In this document: positions 26,284 to 34,796 of the stretch, one piece after another
How positions within the stretch are numbered: position 1 is the stretch's first letter
How the letters are laid out: each line of letters starts with the position of its first letter
NCBI GenBank assembly: GCA_017961625.1
Contig: JAGCWY010000062.1
Span: 1-64,000 of the forward strand
Reading direction: 5' to 3'
Length of the DNA: 64,000 bases
Source: Ruminococcus sp.
GTDB taxonomy: Bacteria; Bacillota; Clostridia; Oscillospirales; Ruminococcaceae
Program-made: the position numbers and the translations under genes
Notes under the pieces: model-generated
Databases searched by the model: none
What the model saw: only the letters and a program-made list of their open reading frames with translations
Told to the model about the DNA's origin: nothing

Positions 26284-26824
26284 AAGAATATCCCTCCTTT
26301 TCAAGTTGTTTTTTCAGTGCACCCTTAGCACGGTAAAGCAGATCTATGACCTGCTTTTGAGATTTTTTCATAATCTTTGCCGTTTCCGAGTGATCGAAAC
26401 CTTCAAAGTAAATAAGATACAATACCTGACTGTATTCAGGCTTCAGTCTGTTTATAGTCCGTCTAAGCCTGATTTTTTCTTCGTCGCTTATATAGCTTTG
26501 CTCTATACTTTCTTCGCCTGAGATATCAGCCGCTTCTTCAAGTGGGACTTCGTGGCGTTTGGAAAGCTTTCTGAGGTGATCAAGTGCGGTATGCCTTCCA
26601 ATAGCATAAAGCCATGTCTTGAAAGCTCCCTCACCCTTGAATTTAGGCTGTTCGGAAAAAAGCTTGATAAATGTATCTATAGCCAGTTCCTCTGAGGTAT
26701 GAATATCACCGACTATACTGAAAAGGTAAAAAATAAGTCCATCTTTATAATCGCGGATTATTTCTTCGATCGCTTTTTTATCTCCTGAGAGAAAACGGCT
26801 GTAACATTCAGCGCCGTTATTCAT
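26270..26824 (-). CDS. ECF-family RNA polymerase sigma factor
   Basis: A 184-residue sigma factor. Region 2 (DYKDGLIFYLFSIVGDIHTS and FKGEGAFKTWLYAIGRHTAL) and region 4 (PEYSQVLYLIYFEGFDHSET, a helix-turn-helix) are both present without region 1 or 3, which defines the extracytoplasmic function group. Overlap with the membrane protein gene downstream indicates a sigma/anti-sigma operon. The promoter-like sequence upstream is shared with the divergent gene, consistent with autoregulation. Confidence 0.92.
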   Translation of the reverse strand: MNNGAECYSRFLSGDKKAIEEIIRDYKDGLIFYLFSIVGDIHTSEELAIDTFIKLFSEQPKFKGEGAFKTWLYAIGRHTALDHLRKLSKRHEVPLEEAADISGEESIEQSYISDEEKIRLRRTINRLKPEYSQVLYLIYFEGFDHSETAKIMKKSQKQVIDLLYRAKGALKKQLEKEGYSYDGL

Positions 26825-26880
26825 AGTGTTCTCCCTTCAAAAAATGATCGTGAAATGCAATTAGCAATACATTCTTCTAT

Positions 26881-26913
26881 TAATTAGTCGTAGAAAAAGG
26901 AGCTAAAATCGCA
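26881..26913 (-). promoter_or_regulatory. putative ECF-sigma promoter (sigma operon)
   Basis: On the minus strand, TGCGATTT (26913-26906) and CGACTAATTA (26890-26881) are separated by exactly 15 bases. The same pair with the same spacing occurs on the plus strand at 27022-27054. Taken as TGCGAT and CGACTA hexamers, the spacer is 17 bases, normal for a sigma factor. Confidence 0.7.
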
Positions 26914-27021
26914 TATATAATGTGGATTTTCTTAGATTTGTAGTATATGTACAATAACAAAGCTGTCGATATGGTTATTATAACATATTTTTTGAGAATT
27001 GAAAAGTTTTTTTGAAAAAAC

Positions 27022-27054
27022 TGCGATTTGGAGCTTGATAAATGCGACTAATTA
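27022..27054 (+). promoter_or_regulatory. putative ECF-sigma promoter (secreted dockerin protein)
   Basis: TGCGATTT (27022-27029), 15 bases, CGACTAATTA (27045-27054), matching the divergent promoter of the sigma operon. The leader then has a perfect hairpin CCGTATAT/ATATACGG (27105-27124) just before the AAGGAGG of the next gene. Confidence 0.7.
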
Positions 27055-27151
27055 GTGAAAAGGCAAATAAGTACATCAATACATTCCAAAACAAATAAAA
27101 AAGACCGTATATGCAAATATACGGCAGTACCTTAATAAAGGAGGTCTTAGT

Positions 27152-28720
27152 ATGAAAAAAATGATCAATATTTTATTGACAGTGTCAATGCTGACAAGCT
27201 GTATCGCTGTTCCGTTTGCTGCAAATGCTGCTGAACCGCAGACAGCAATAGTTCAGACAAGTACAGAAGAAAACTTTAATATCTCTGAAAAACTGAAGGG
27301 CGATATCGAGGCAGGTCTTGAAAAAATCGATGTTATCATTCAGTGCGTAATTAAGTATGACGTTAAGTCAATTACTGCTGAGATTCAGAATGCAGTGGCT
27401 GAATATGCCGAAACACTGGATACATCAGTGTATTCAGCTGATGAGATCAATCAGATGATAGGTGAATTCAAAAACGAGCTCGGAGACCAGAAGTATCAGG
27501 AAGCTTACTCAGCTAAATATCAGGAAATATGTGATTATATTGGAATTGATGTTACTGAAGCTGAGTTTGTTGGTACAAAATTATCATGCACATTAACCCC
27601 CGAGCAGATATACAAGATTGCAGACTCTGAATACATTAAAGGTATTGTCATTGAAAAGTCTGAATTTGTATCGGGTGAGGAGTTAGGCTATTATCAGGTT
27701 GAAGTAACCGACAATAAGGTCGAAGAAGCCGAAAAGGCAAAGGAGCTTTTCAGCAAGTACATTGAGGAAAACAAACTCGATGCAAAGGTTGTGGGACAGG
27801 AGACATATCCTGATTATGCTCAGCCTATAATCATTGAATTCAATCCCCAAACTGTTCAGGAGGTCCTGTTCATCAAATTTGCTCATGAAAATAATATTGA
27901 CAGAACACTCTTCACTTTTAAACCGATAATAGACGGTTTTTCCACTGATACTACAACTCCTAAGGAAGTTCTAAAGATTACAGATACTGGGAAAATCTGT
28001 GAATTATTCAGCGGATATATTGAAGAAAATAAACTTGATGCAAAGGTTACAGGACAAGAAAAATACCCTGATTATTCTCAGCCTGTAATTATCGAATATA
28101 ACACTCAAACTGTTCAGAATGGTTTGTTACTCGAATTTGCGGAACAGAACAATATCGACAGAACGCTCTTCACATTTGTACCTATTATTAATGGTGTTCC
28201 AATTACAACAGCAAATCCTAACGGTAATACGCCAACAACAACTACAACTACAACAGCAGTTCAGGAAGCACAGGCATTATTCAATAAATACTTTGAAGAA
28301 AACAAAATGGATGCAAGGTGCATAACAAGCGAGAATTATCCAAGCAACTATCCACCACTCGTAATTGAATATGCTACTGAGAGTGGCACTATTACAGGTC
28401 CGATGATAGTTGAATTTGCTGAAAAGAACAACATAGATCGCACCCTGTTTACAGTGGCACCCACAGTAAATGGTGTTCCGATGATAGCACAGGATGTTGA
28501 TACAAATGTTAAAGGCGATACCAACTGTGACGGTCAGGTAGATATGGCTGATGCGGTACTTATCATGCAGGCTCTTGCAAATCCAAATAAGTATGGTATA
28601 GATGGTACTGCAGCAGTTCATCTTACTGAACGGGGTAAACTCAACGGAGATATGGACGGCGACGGTCTTACAGTTGGCGATGCACAGGCTATACAAGAAA
28701 TACTCCTTGGTAATAGATAA
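27152..28720 (+). CDS. secreted dockerin protein with anti-sigma-like domain and triple repeat
   Basis: A 522-residue secreted protein. Signal peptide (about 1-27), then a domain (about 40-175) homologous to the extracellular C-terminal domain of the neighbouring anti-sigma factor. Three repeats of about 80 residues follow (starting near 194, 279 and 371; shared YIEENKLDAKV, PVIIEY and NIDRTLFTF motifs), then a C-terminal dockerin (DTNCDGQVDMADAVLIMQAL and DMDGDGLTVGDAQAIQEILL). No catalytic motif is evident. It shares an ECF-type promoter with the sigma operon. I infer a secreted competitor or inhibitor within the same circuit, perhaps a cellulosome-displayed protease inhibitor. Confidence 0.75.
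   Translation: MKKMINILLTVSMLTSCIAVPFAANAAEPQTAIVQTSTEENFNISEKLKGDIEAGLEKIDVIIQCVIKYDVKSITAEIQNAVAEYAETLDTSVYSADEINQMIGEFKNELGDQKYQEAYSAKYQEICDYIGIDVTEAEFVGTKLSCTLTPEQIYKIADSEYIKGIVIEKSEFVSGEELGYYQVEVTDNKVEEAEKAKELFSKYIEENKLDAKVVGQETYPDYAQPIIIEFNPQTVQEVLFIKFAHENNIDRTLFTFKPIIDGFSTDTTTPKEVLKITDTGKICELFSGYIEENKLDAKVTGQEKYPDYSQPVIIEYNTQTVQNGLLLEFAEQNNIDRTLFTFVPIINGVPITTANPNGNTPTTTTTTTAVQEAQALFNKYFEENKMDARCITSENYPSNYPPLVIEYATESGTITGPMIVEFAEKNNIDRTLFTVAPTVNGVPMIAQDVDTNVKGDTNCDGQVDMADAVLIMQALANPNKYGIDGTAAVHLTERGKLNGDMDGDGLTVGDAQAIQEILLGNR
27732..28495 (+). repeat. three coding repeats of about 80 residues
   Basis: Repeat units begin at about 27732, 27987 and 28264. The first two are near-identical in protein; the third is more diverged. 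A Thr-rich linker precedes the third. Confidence 0.8.
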
Positions 28721-28734
28721 CAATTTGAGAATGA

Positions 28735-28766
28735 GAAAGCTCCGTAATTTTTACGGGGCTTTCTTT
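28735..28766 (+). terminator. rho-independent terminator
   Basis: GAAAGC-CCGTAA pairs with TTACGG-GCTTTC, followed by a T-rich tail. It ends the secreted dockerin gene and marks the last accessory feature before the conjugative element. Confidence 0.75.
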
Positions 28767-28843
28767 ATGTATGAAAAGACAACTATGTTCAATGTTGATA
28801 AATCCTTTTTATATATAATTTTTTAGTGGGGAGGTCGATAATA

Positions 28844-29839
28844 CTGGCATGGAAGAAAAAGCTCACGCCGCAGCAAAAAGCTGAGTACAAGGCAGAAAAG
28901 CGTGAGAAAATGCAAAACTTATTCAAGAAGATCGATGACGGCGTTAAGGACGTTTTCGAGTCTGACAGCTATAAAGATTGCCTGCGGTATATGAGTAAGT
29001 TCACGAATTATTCCGCAGGCAATTGTATTCTGATTATGCTTCAGAAGCCAGATGCAAGCCTTGTGGCGGCATTCGGCAAGTGGAAAGAGCTCGGCAGGAC
29101 TATCAACAAAGGAGAAAAAGGCATAGCCATTCTCGCCCCGATGTCCTTCAAGTCCAAAGAACTCAAGGAGCAGCTTGTAAAGGACAGTAGCGGCAATCAG
29201 GTTTACAATGCTGATGGAACTGAGAAAAAGGAAAAGGTCGAGGTCGAACAAACCTCCATAGGCTTCAAAAAGGTATATGTCTTTGACGTATCTCAGACCA
29301 GCGGCGAACCTATTCCCGAATACGTCCATGAGCTGAATGAGGCTGTTGAGGACGAACACGTTGAAGCTGTAATTAACGCTGTTCACGATATAACAGGAAT
29401 TCCTGTGGATTTTGAGGACATAAGCAGCGGAGCAAAGGGATATTACAGCTACGGCGAACAGCGTATAGTGATACAGGAAAATCTCAGCGGCGCACAAGCC
29501 GTAAAGACTGCTATTCACGAATGTGCTCACGCACTGCTGCACGATCCCGATAAAAAGCTTCCAACGGCAAATGCTTCCCGAAGTGATAAGGAAGTACAGG
29601 CTGAATCGGTAGCATATATTGTGGCTTCAAGGTATGGTATTGATACAAGTGACTACAGCTTTCCATATATAGCCTCTTGGAGTCAGGGAAAGCAGCTTGA
29701 ACAGCTCAACCGCTTCCTTAATGAGATACAGGAGACTGCGAGGACAATATGTGATGCCATAGACACCGAGCTTCAGGCTTTATACGAAAACCAAACAGAA
29801 GAACAGACCGAGGACGAGTGCCTCGGTCTTGCTATGTAA
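28844..29839 (+). CDS. ArdC-like antirestriction protein with metallopeptidase domain
   Basis: A 331-residue protein. The N-terminal ArdC single-strand DNA-binding domain (YSAGNCILIMLQKPDASLV, FGKWKELGRTINKGEKGIAI) is followed by an ImmA/IrrE-type zinc peptidase domain with HECAHALLH. Such proteins protect incoming element DNA in the new host. The in-frame GTG at 28826 precedes the GGGGAGG ribosome binding site. CTG at 28844, nine bases after that site, gives the family's usual start (M)AWKKKLTP, so a CTG start is likely. It is the first gene of the element. Confidence 0.85.
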   Translation: MAWKKKLTPQQKAEYKAEKREKMQNLFKKIDDGVKDVFESDSYKDCLRYMSKFTNYSAGNCILIMLQKPDASLVAAFGKWKELGRTINKGEKGIAILAPMSFKSKELKEQLVKDSSGNQVYNADGTEKKEKVEVEQTSIGFKKVYVFDVSQTSGEPIPEYVHELNEAVEDEHVEAVINAVHDITGIPVDFEDISSGAKGYYSYGEQRIVIQENLSGAQAVKTAIHECAHALLHDPDKKLPTANASRSDKEVQAESVAYIVASRYGIDTSDYSFPYIASWSQGKQLEQLNRFLNEIQETARTICDAIDTELQALYENQTEEQTEDECLGLAM

Positions 29840-29853
29840 CAGGAGTGATAATT

Positions 29854-30867
29854 ATGATAGGAATCCTCATAAAAAACAACGAAAAAACACTATTCACAGG
29901 ACTGCCAAAGGAAACCGAAAAACTTGAAAAACAGCTGGCAGGTATCGGTCTGAATGTACCTCTGCAAGAAGTAAACCTTTCAAATCATAATGATATCGGG
30001 TATGAGCTTGAGATATATGCCCAGAGTCAGATCGACATGGAGGTAGCTTCAAGAATAATTCTGCATGATAATATCGGACAGCTTAATGACCTTATGCTGT
30101 ACATTTCACAGGGAGATGCCGATAAAATGTATGACAGGATATGTAAAAGCCATGCTGAAACGATCTCAGACCTATACAGCGAATTAACGACTCCGCCTGA
30201 GAGCGAGACTACAGATAAGCTCGTCATAAGAACTACTATGAACTATAAGGCAAACTTCTATGAGCCTGCCGACTGTATAGTTGATAAAGCTATCGCTGTC
30301 CCTCATGAGGAATATAGTGTTCTTATCAATATTACTGATAACTGCTATGATTTTATCGCTGATAATCAGGAGTGTATGTATTATGATAAGGATAATAACA
30401 GTCATTGTCTCCTCATATATGATGAGGAAAGCGGTGACGGAATTCTCATAAACGCAGACGGCTGCAACTTTGCTAAGTATTCAGCATTTATACCTCATGC
30501 AAAGGAAATGATAGAACAGCATGAAATGGAGCAATGCGGACTGAAAGCAGTCAAAGCTCCAATTACAGAGAGTGAAAAAAAGCTTCTTGACACCATATCC
30601 GGTGTCGCAGACAGGATTGCCACATTCGCGCATCTCGGTCATAAGGACTTTACTATTGAAGATACGCTGAAAGAACTTGACTGTTCTCTGGACGATGTAC
30701 ATGATATGCTGCTTAATGCTATCGCACAGAAAGTCAGAAACCTTGACGGGATAAGCTCTGTTGAAGTCAGTAATCTCAGCATTCCCCTGCAGCCCGAAAT
30801 AACCGTTACAACAGAAGAAACAGAAGAACAGACCGCTGATGAAGAACTCAGCGGTCTTTCTTTGTAA
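29854..30867 (+). CDS. conserved element protein with DUF6329-like domain
   Basis: A 337-residue protein typical of this element family. The N-terminal 130 residues are helical and unrecognised. Residues about 140-235 match a DUF6329-like domain (IRTTMNYKANFYEP...CIVDKAIAVPHEEYS, then DGILINADGCNFAKYSAF). The C-terminal part is helical and ends in an acidic, Thr-rich tail similar to that of the preceding ArdC protein (TEEQT...LGL/LSL), so the two may share a processing or interaction tail. Start at 29854 follows AGGAG. Function unknown. Confidence 0.6.
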   Translation: MIGILIKNNEKTLFTGLPKETEKLEKQLAGIGLNVPLQEVNLSNHNDIGYELEIYAQSQIDMEVASRIILHDNIGQLNDLMLYISQGDADKMYDRICKSHAETISDLYSELTTPPESETTDKLVIRTTMNYKANFYEPADCIVDKAIAVPHEEYSVLINITDNCYDFIADNQECMYYDKDNNSHCLLIYDEESGDGILINADGCNFAKYSAFIPHAKEMIEQHEMEQCGLKAVKAPITESEKKLLDTISGVADRIATFAHLGHKDFTIEDTLKELDCSLDDVHDMLLNAIAQKVRNLDGISSVEVSNLSIPLQPEITVTTEETEEQTADEELSGLSL

Positions 30868-30884
30868 TATATAGGAGGTAAACT

Positions 30885-31340
30885 ATGAAATTCATCAAAT
30901 TGAAGCTCTTTTCACCGATAATGGTAAAGGGAGAAGCACCATACGAAAATCCCTGGGACGGCGGCGATGACTACCGTATTCTTATCGAGCGTGAGAAGAA
31001 AAAGTGCAGGAACGATATGTATGAAGCTGTATGCGAGAACCTGTCCCCTGTAGTTCTTCCCCATTGCTTTGAACACAACATATATTCCGCAGTTCCTGCT
31101 GTTGAGGAAAAGAACGGCAGGCTAATGCTCTGCCTCAACTGTGAATGTTACCGCACACTTTCGGAATCAGAGCTTGATGAGCTCTGCGGCTGGTGGGAGA
31201 ACAAGGTGGTCGAGGCTAATGAAAGGCTCAGTAAAATACGTATAAAAACAAAGAAACTCGGCAGGATAATCATTTACCTATGGTTTATGAACGGATGGTC
31301 GGTGGAGCCGCTATTTCCTGCAAGACAAGGAGGCGAATAA
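30885..31340 (+). CDS. conserved element protein, unknown function
   Basis: A 151-residue protein with a conserved Trp/Tyr/Cys pattern (NPWDGGDDYRILIE, LCLNCECYRTLSE, LCGWWENKV) and a basic C-terminus. No signal peptide. It is translated from a strong AGGAGG site and sits in the small-gene cluster that accompanies conjugation modules. I do not recognise a characterised family. Confidence 0.55.
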   Translation: MKFIKLKLFSPIMVKGEAPYENPWDGGDDYRILIEREKKKCRNDMYEAVCENLSPVVLPHCFEHNIYSAVPAVEEKNGRLMLCLNCECYRTLSESELDELCGWWENKVVEANERLSKIRIKTKKLGRIIIYLWFMNGWSVEPLFPARQGGE

Positions 31341-31341
31341 T

Positions 31342-31611
31342 ATGAATTTCCCAAGTAGAAATGAAGTTGAAAGAATCCGCAGGCAGTATCCTGCAGGAAC
31401 AAGAATATGCTGCGACGATATGCCCGAGGATCCGCGACCTGTTCCCTCCGGGACTATGGGAACTGTTATTGGAGTCGATGATATGTGCAGCATTATGATG
31501 AAATGGGATAATGGTCAAGGACTTTCCCTCGTTCCCGGCGTTGACAGCTTTCACGTCATATCTCAGGAAGAAAGTATATCCGAAGCACCTGACATGGGTA
31601 TGCAGTTATGA
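31342..31611 (+). CDS. DUF4314 family protein
   Basis: An 89-residue protein with the DUF4314 pattern: a YPAGTRICCDDM segment, a GTMGTVIGVDD turn, MMKWDNGQGLSLVPG, and a closing DSFHVI strand. It is probably a small SH3-like beta barrel. It is common in conjugative elements of Firmicutes; function unknown. Stop and next start overlap. Confidence 0.75.
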   Translation: MNFPSRNEVERIRRQYPAGTRICCDDMPEDPRPVPSGTMGTVIGVDDMCSIMMKWDNGQGLSLVPGVDSFHVISQEESISEAPDMGMQL

Positions 31612-31958
31612 AAGTTAACGCCGCAGAGGAAAGCTTCGAGCTTATGAATATGCTCGGACAGTATGTGCTGTTCACAAATATGCGAGTCGATCGTGATACT
31701 GTTCCTCAGGATCTGTATGTATATGACGTCAGGCACGATTATGACTGCACAGGCGAGATATGTGAAATAAAGCCATCTGTAATAGTAAATCATTGGGGTA
31801 CAATTATCTGTAAAGAGCCTATCGAACTGGATAGCAAATGGAACAGCAGAGCTGTGGACAGCAATGATTACAGTTATATCGCCGACAATATAAAACTCGA
31901 TGAATATATTAATACGGACTGTTATGAAGAAGAGTCCGAGGAAATGGAGATGAGATAA
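31608..31958 (+). CDS. LPD28-like element protein
   Basis: A 116-residue protein. The central pattern VLFTNMRVDRDTVPQDLYVY followed by a VNHWGTIICKEPIEL segment matches the LPD28 type of polyvalent-protein-associated domain carried by mobile elements. The start overlaps the preceding stop (4 bases) and its own stop overlaps the next ATG, so the three genes are translationally coupled. Confidence 0.6.
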   Translation: MKVNAAEESFELMNMLGQYVLFTNMRVDRDTVPQDLYVYDVRHDYDCTGEICEIKPSVIVNHWGTIICKEPIELDSKWNSRAVDSNDYSYIADNIKLDEYINTDCYEEESEEMEMR

Positions 31959-32203
31959 TGGCAGAAAGAAAAAGACCAATGTGTCCCATAATAGGGGCTG
32001 ACGGCAATATATTCAATTTGCTCGGAATAGCCTCAAGGACACTGAAAAACAACGGAATGGCTGATGAAGCTAGGGAGATGTATGATCGCGTGACTTCTTC
32101 GGGAAGCTATAACGAAGCTCTCTGCATCATTTCAGAGTACGTTGATCCCTGCAGAGAACAGGATATGAATGAGGAAGCCGAGGGCTTATCCCAGCAGTTC
32201 TGA
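31958..32203 (+). CDS. small element protein, unknown function
   Basis: An 81-residue protein with a conserved N-terminus (RPMCPIIGADGNIFNLLGIA) and a helical remainder ending at a helix with EYVDPCREQD. Homologous small proteins are common in this element family, but I know no function. The 122 bases after it contain two ribosome binding sites in series. Confidence 0.55.
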   Translation: MAERKRPMCPIIGADGNIFNLLGIASRTLKNNGMADEAREMYDRVTSSGSYNEALCIISEYVDPCREQDMNEEAEGLSQQF

Positions 32204-32325
32204 CTGCTGTTAATATAGATATCAGAAACAGCGACGGCTCGGCAGCCGATACTGCCAATCTCGGAGCGATAAAGGAGGAATGAAATATGAATACGTCCTG
32301 ATACTCTTTGAAGAAAGGAGGTATT

Positions 32326-32523
32326 ATGCGTACAAGCAAAAGATACGAGAAAGCAAGCGTTGTACTTAGCGGAGATGTGCCGTCAATGCTGAAAAGAGTA
32401 AAGACGGTCTTATCATGTAAGCAGTACCGTGAGCTTTGTTCAGCCGTTAATGATGCGGCAGACTATACTACTAAGAAAGGAATGATATCAGCCTGTTTAC
32501 AGGCAAAGAAAAATAATTTTTAA
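32326..32523 (+). CDS. small basic element protein
   Basis: A 65-residue basic, helical protein (SKRYEKASVVLSGDVPSMLK, KQYRELCSAVNDAAD). ATG at 32326 follows AAAGGAGG at ideal spacing. Function unknown; size and charge would suit DNA or RNA binding. Confidence 0.5.
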   Translation: MRTSKRYEKASVVLSGDVPSMLKRVKTVLSCKQYRELCSAVNDAADYTTKKGMISACLQAKKNNF

Positions 32524-32566
32524 GCCGCCTGTCGGGAGCAGAAATGTTCCGTACAGGCGGCTTTTT
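32524..32566 (+). terminator. rho-independent terminator
   Basis: GCCGCCTGT (32524-32532) pairs with ACAGGCGGC (32553-32561), followed by TTTTT. It isolates the methylase unit. Confidence 0.85.
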
Positions 32567-32600
32567 CTGTTTCCAACGCATTGCGGCGGAAAGGAGGAGT

Positions 32601-33434
32601 ATGAACAGTTTCATGTCATGGGTGGGAGGTAAGAAATCTCTCCGCGACAAGATAATAGTACGTTTTCCGCTTGAATATGGGCGGTATATAGAAGTTTTCG
32701 GCGGTGCAGGATGGGTGCTTTTCCATAAAACACCCGAAGCCTTTGAAGTATTCAATGACGCCAACAGCAATCTTGTAAACCTTTATCGCTGTGTCAGACA
32801 GAATGCCCGAAAGCTCATATATAAGCTCAGATATATGATAAATGCCCGTGATGACTTCCGCTGTATAGCGCAGCAGCGCAGGAGAGGTATTTTTACACGA
32901 TTCCATGACTATGACAGAGCAGCTAAGTTCTATTATCTCATACAGTACAGCTACGGTCATAAAACTGACCAATACTGCTGTAAACCTGTTTCCATGTGGA
33001 AAAGATTCCCGCTTATCGAAAGGGCAGCTGAAAGACTGCAAAATGTAGTGATCGAGAATAAGGACTTTGAAGCTCTCATCAGGCTGTATGACAGACCTGA
33101 CAGCTTATTCTACTGCGATCCGCCCTATTATGATACGGAGAGCTTCTATAACGATGTTGATTTCACAAGAGAGGATCATATAAGGCTGAGGAATACCCTG
33201 CTTGAATGTGAGGGGAAATTCCTTGTGTCATACAATGACTGCCCTGAGATAAGGGAGCTGTGGGATATCCCCGGTATATACATTGAGAAAGTTGTAAGAC
33301 CTAATAATCTTGCACTGCGGTATGAAAACGGCGCTGAATATCACGAAGTATTTATCAGTAATTACGATACGTCCGAAAGACGTAATTTAAACCGTCAGCT
33401 GTCATTTCTTGACGATGACGAGGAAGGAAATTGA
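32601..33434 (+). CDS. D12-class DNA adenine methyltransferase
   Basis: A 277-residue N6-adenine methyltransferase of the Dam/D12 class. Motif I-like segment (FMSWVGGKKSLRDKI, YIEVFGGAGWVLF) and catalytic motif DPPYYDTESFY are in the expected order. No restriction endonuclease gene is adjacent, so it is an orphan methylase. In conjugative elements these usually protect the element against host restriction. ATG at 32601 follows AAAGGAGG. Confidence 0.88.
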   Translation: MNSFMSWVGGKKSLRDKIIVRFPLEYGRYIEVFGGAGWVLFHKTPEAFEVFNDANSNLVNLYRCVRQNARKLIYKLRYMINARDDFRCIAQQRRRGIFTRFHDYDRAAKFYYLIQYSYGHKTDQYCCKPVSMWKRFPLIERAAERLQNVVIENKDFEALIRLYDRPDSLFYCDPPYYDTESFYNDVDFTREDHIRLRNTLLECEGKFLVSYNDCPEIRELWDIPGIYIEKVVRPNNLALRYENGAEYHEVFISNYDTSERRNLNRQLSFLDDDEEGN

Positions 33435-33435
33435 T

Positions 33436-33630
33436 ATGAAACAGATAATACACACCCTCGGATATGTCGATGATAACGACGAGATCGTTATCATGGGCAG
33501 TATCCATAAAGATAACACTGAAAGGATCGTCCGCTTTACACTCGGCGAAGAAATAACGGCACAGGTACTTGAAGCAAGCGCCCATATTCCTGCAGGCTTT
33601 GTTGACCGTATATACAAAGGCGGTTCATGA
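33436..33630 (+). CDS. small element protein, unknown function
   Basis: A 64-residue, probably beta-rich protein (DDNDEIVIMGSIHKDNTERI, RFTLGEEITAQVLEA). ATG at 33436 lies 1 base after the methylase stop region with AGGA upstream; its stop overlaps the next start. Unrecognised. Confidence 0.5.
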   Translation: MKQIIHTLGYVDDNDEIVIMGSIHKDNTERIVRFTLGEEITAQVLEASAHIPAGFVDRIYKGGS

Positions 33631-34649
33631 TGAACGATGAACTGAAAATGCTCGACAGGAGCAAGTGTATCGATGATGATAACGAGTATGCAGGAAAGCT
33701 GCTGATAATAAAGCCATCATCGCTGAAAGCGGAATACAGACAGCCGTACTTTCAGTATTTCTATGCAGCAAGCGGATTCGGCTGTTATCCCGATAAGCTC
33801 GGCGGAAAGGTCTTCGGAAAGTTCCTCGCCGACGGTGAGGAATGCTGTTTCCGCAGAAGTGATTTTATTGGAGTGGCTGATAAAGAAAAACTGCCGCAGT
33901 GGGTAAAAACAAGGCTTGACCAGCTTACTGCTCCGAAAATGTGTATAAGGGTATTTCAGATCGACGACTGCAAGGATAAAGATAAGCGTATGTTTATGAG
34001 CTACGAAAATGTCATGAAAAGTGCAAACGTTGATCCTGAAATATATCGTCAGGTATACGGCGGATTAGTAAACTGCTCGGATATTGAAAGCGTTTTCTCA
34101 CTCTGCAATACTGAATATCCTCCCGGATATTGCGGACATTCAATGTCTGTAAGCGATGTTGTGGAGATATGTGACGGCAGCGATAAGGGCTTCTATTACT
34201 GCGACCATATCGGCTTTCAGAAGATAGACTTTGATATATCAAAAGTCGACTGCAGCGATATGCTGAGAGTTCTTATCTGCGAGACAGGTAAAGAGCCTTA
34301 TGAAGCTGAGATACGTGATGAGCTTAAAGCAAAGCAGAGTGTGGTCGGCGGTCTTATCGAGCCTGTATACTTCACACGGGACGATAATGTCCTCGTCTAT
34401 TGCGATGAGGAGTTCCTGCTGAAAGGCTATGAGCCTAACCGAAAAGTCGGAGATACAATAATACATGGCACTTTTATGGTTGTCGGCAATGGCGAAAACA
34501 AATATCATGAGGGTATCGAGATATCACTTACCGATGAGCAGATAGAAAGATACTCAGAAATGTTCAGATATCCGCTGATATATATGACAAAGGAAGAACT
34601 TGCCGAAAATCAGGCAGAAGAACTCGACGAGGGCATTTCGCAGATATAG
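33627..34649 (+). CDS. YodL / DUF3846-type element protein
   Basis: A 340-residue multidomain protein. The N-terminal part (about 1-95) resembles a polyvalent-protein-associated domain. A YodL-like domain follows (about 105-195; CIRVFQIDDCKDKDKRMFMS, VDPEIYRQVYGG), then a DUF3846 domain (about 225-325; GLIEPVYFTRDDNVLVYCDE). Proteins combining these are widespread in conjugative elements and phages of Firmicutes and are thought to act in the recipient cell early after entry. No enzymatic motif seen. Confidence 0.7.
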   Translation: MMNDELKMLDRSKCIDDDNEYAGKLLIIKPSSLKAEYRQPYFQYFYAASGFGCYPDKLGGKVFGKFLADGEECCFRRSDFIGVADKEKLPQWVKTRLDQLTAPKMCIRVFQIDDCKDKDKRMFMSYENVMKSANVDPEIYRQVYGGLVNCSDIESVFSLCNTEYPPGYCGHSMSVSDVVEICDGSDKGFYYCDHIGFQKIDFDISKVDCSDMLRVLICETGKEPYEAEIRDELKAKQSVVGGLIEPVYFTRDDNVLVYCDEEFLLKGYEPNRKVGDTIIHGTFMVVGNGENKYHEGIEISLTDEQIERYSEMFRYPLIYMTKEELAENQAEELDEGISQI

Positions 34650-34658
34650 GAGGTGTCA

Positions 34659-34796
34659 ATGAAAGAAGAAATATTTATACCGTCTCCCCTTGCAGAGCAG
34701 CTTGAGGAAGCTGCTGCAGAACAGGGCGTGACGGCAGATGAGTTCGCTGAAAATGCGATAAGAAAATTTTTGAGGAGTGAAAATTATGGCAGATGA
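34659..34796 (+). CDS. small ribbon-helix-helix-like protein
   Basis: A 45-residue protein: IFIPSPLAEQLEEAAAEQG then TADEFAENAIRKFLR, the strand-helix-helix pattern of CopG/Arc-type DNA-binding proteins. ATG at 34659 follows AGGAGG at 7 bases. It overlaps the next gene by 11 bases, and both encode ribbon-helix-helix proteins. Confidence 0.65.
   Translation: MKEEIFIPSPLAEQLEEAAAEQGVTADEFAENAIRKFLRSENYGR

Noticed and set aside
32280..32369. Short frame beginning at ATG 32280
   Set aside because: The ribosome binding site is only one base from the ATG and the frame runs into the next gene out of frame.
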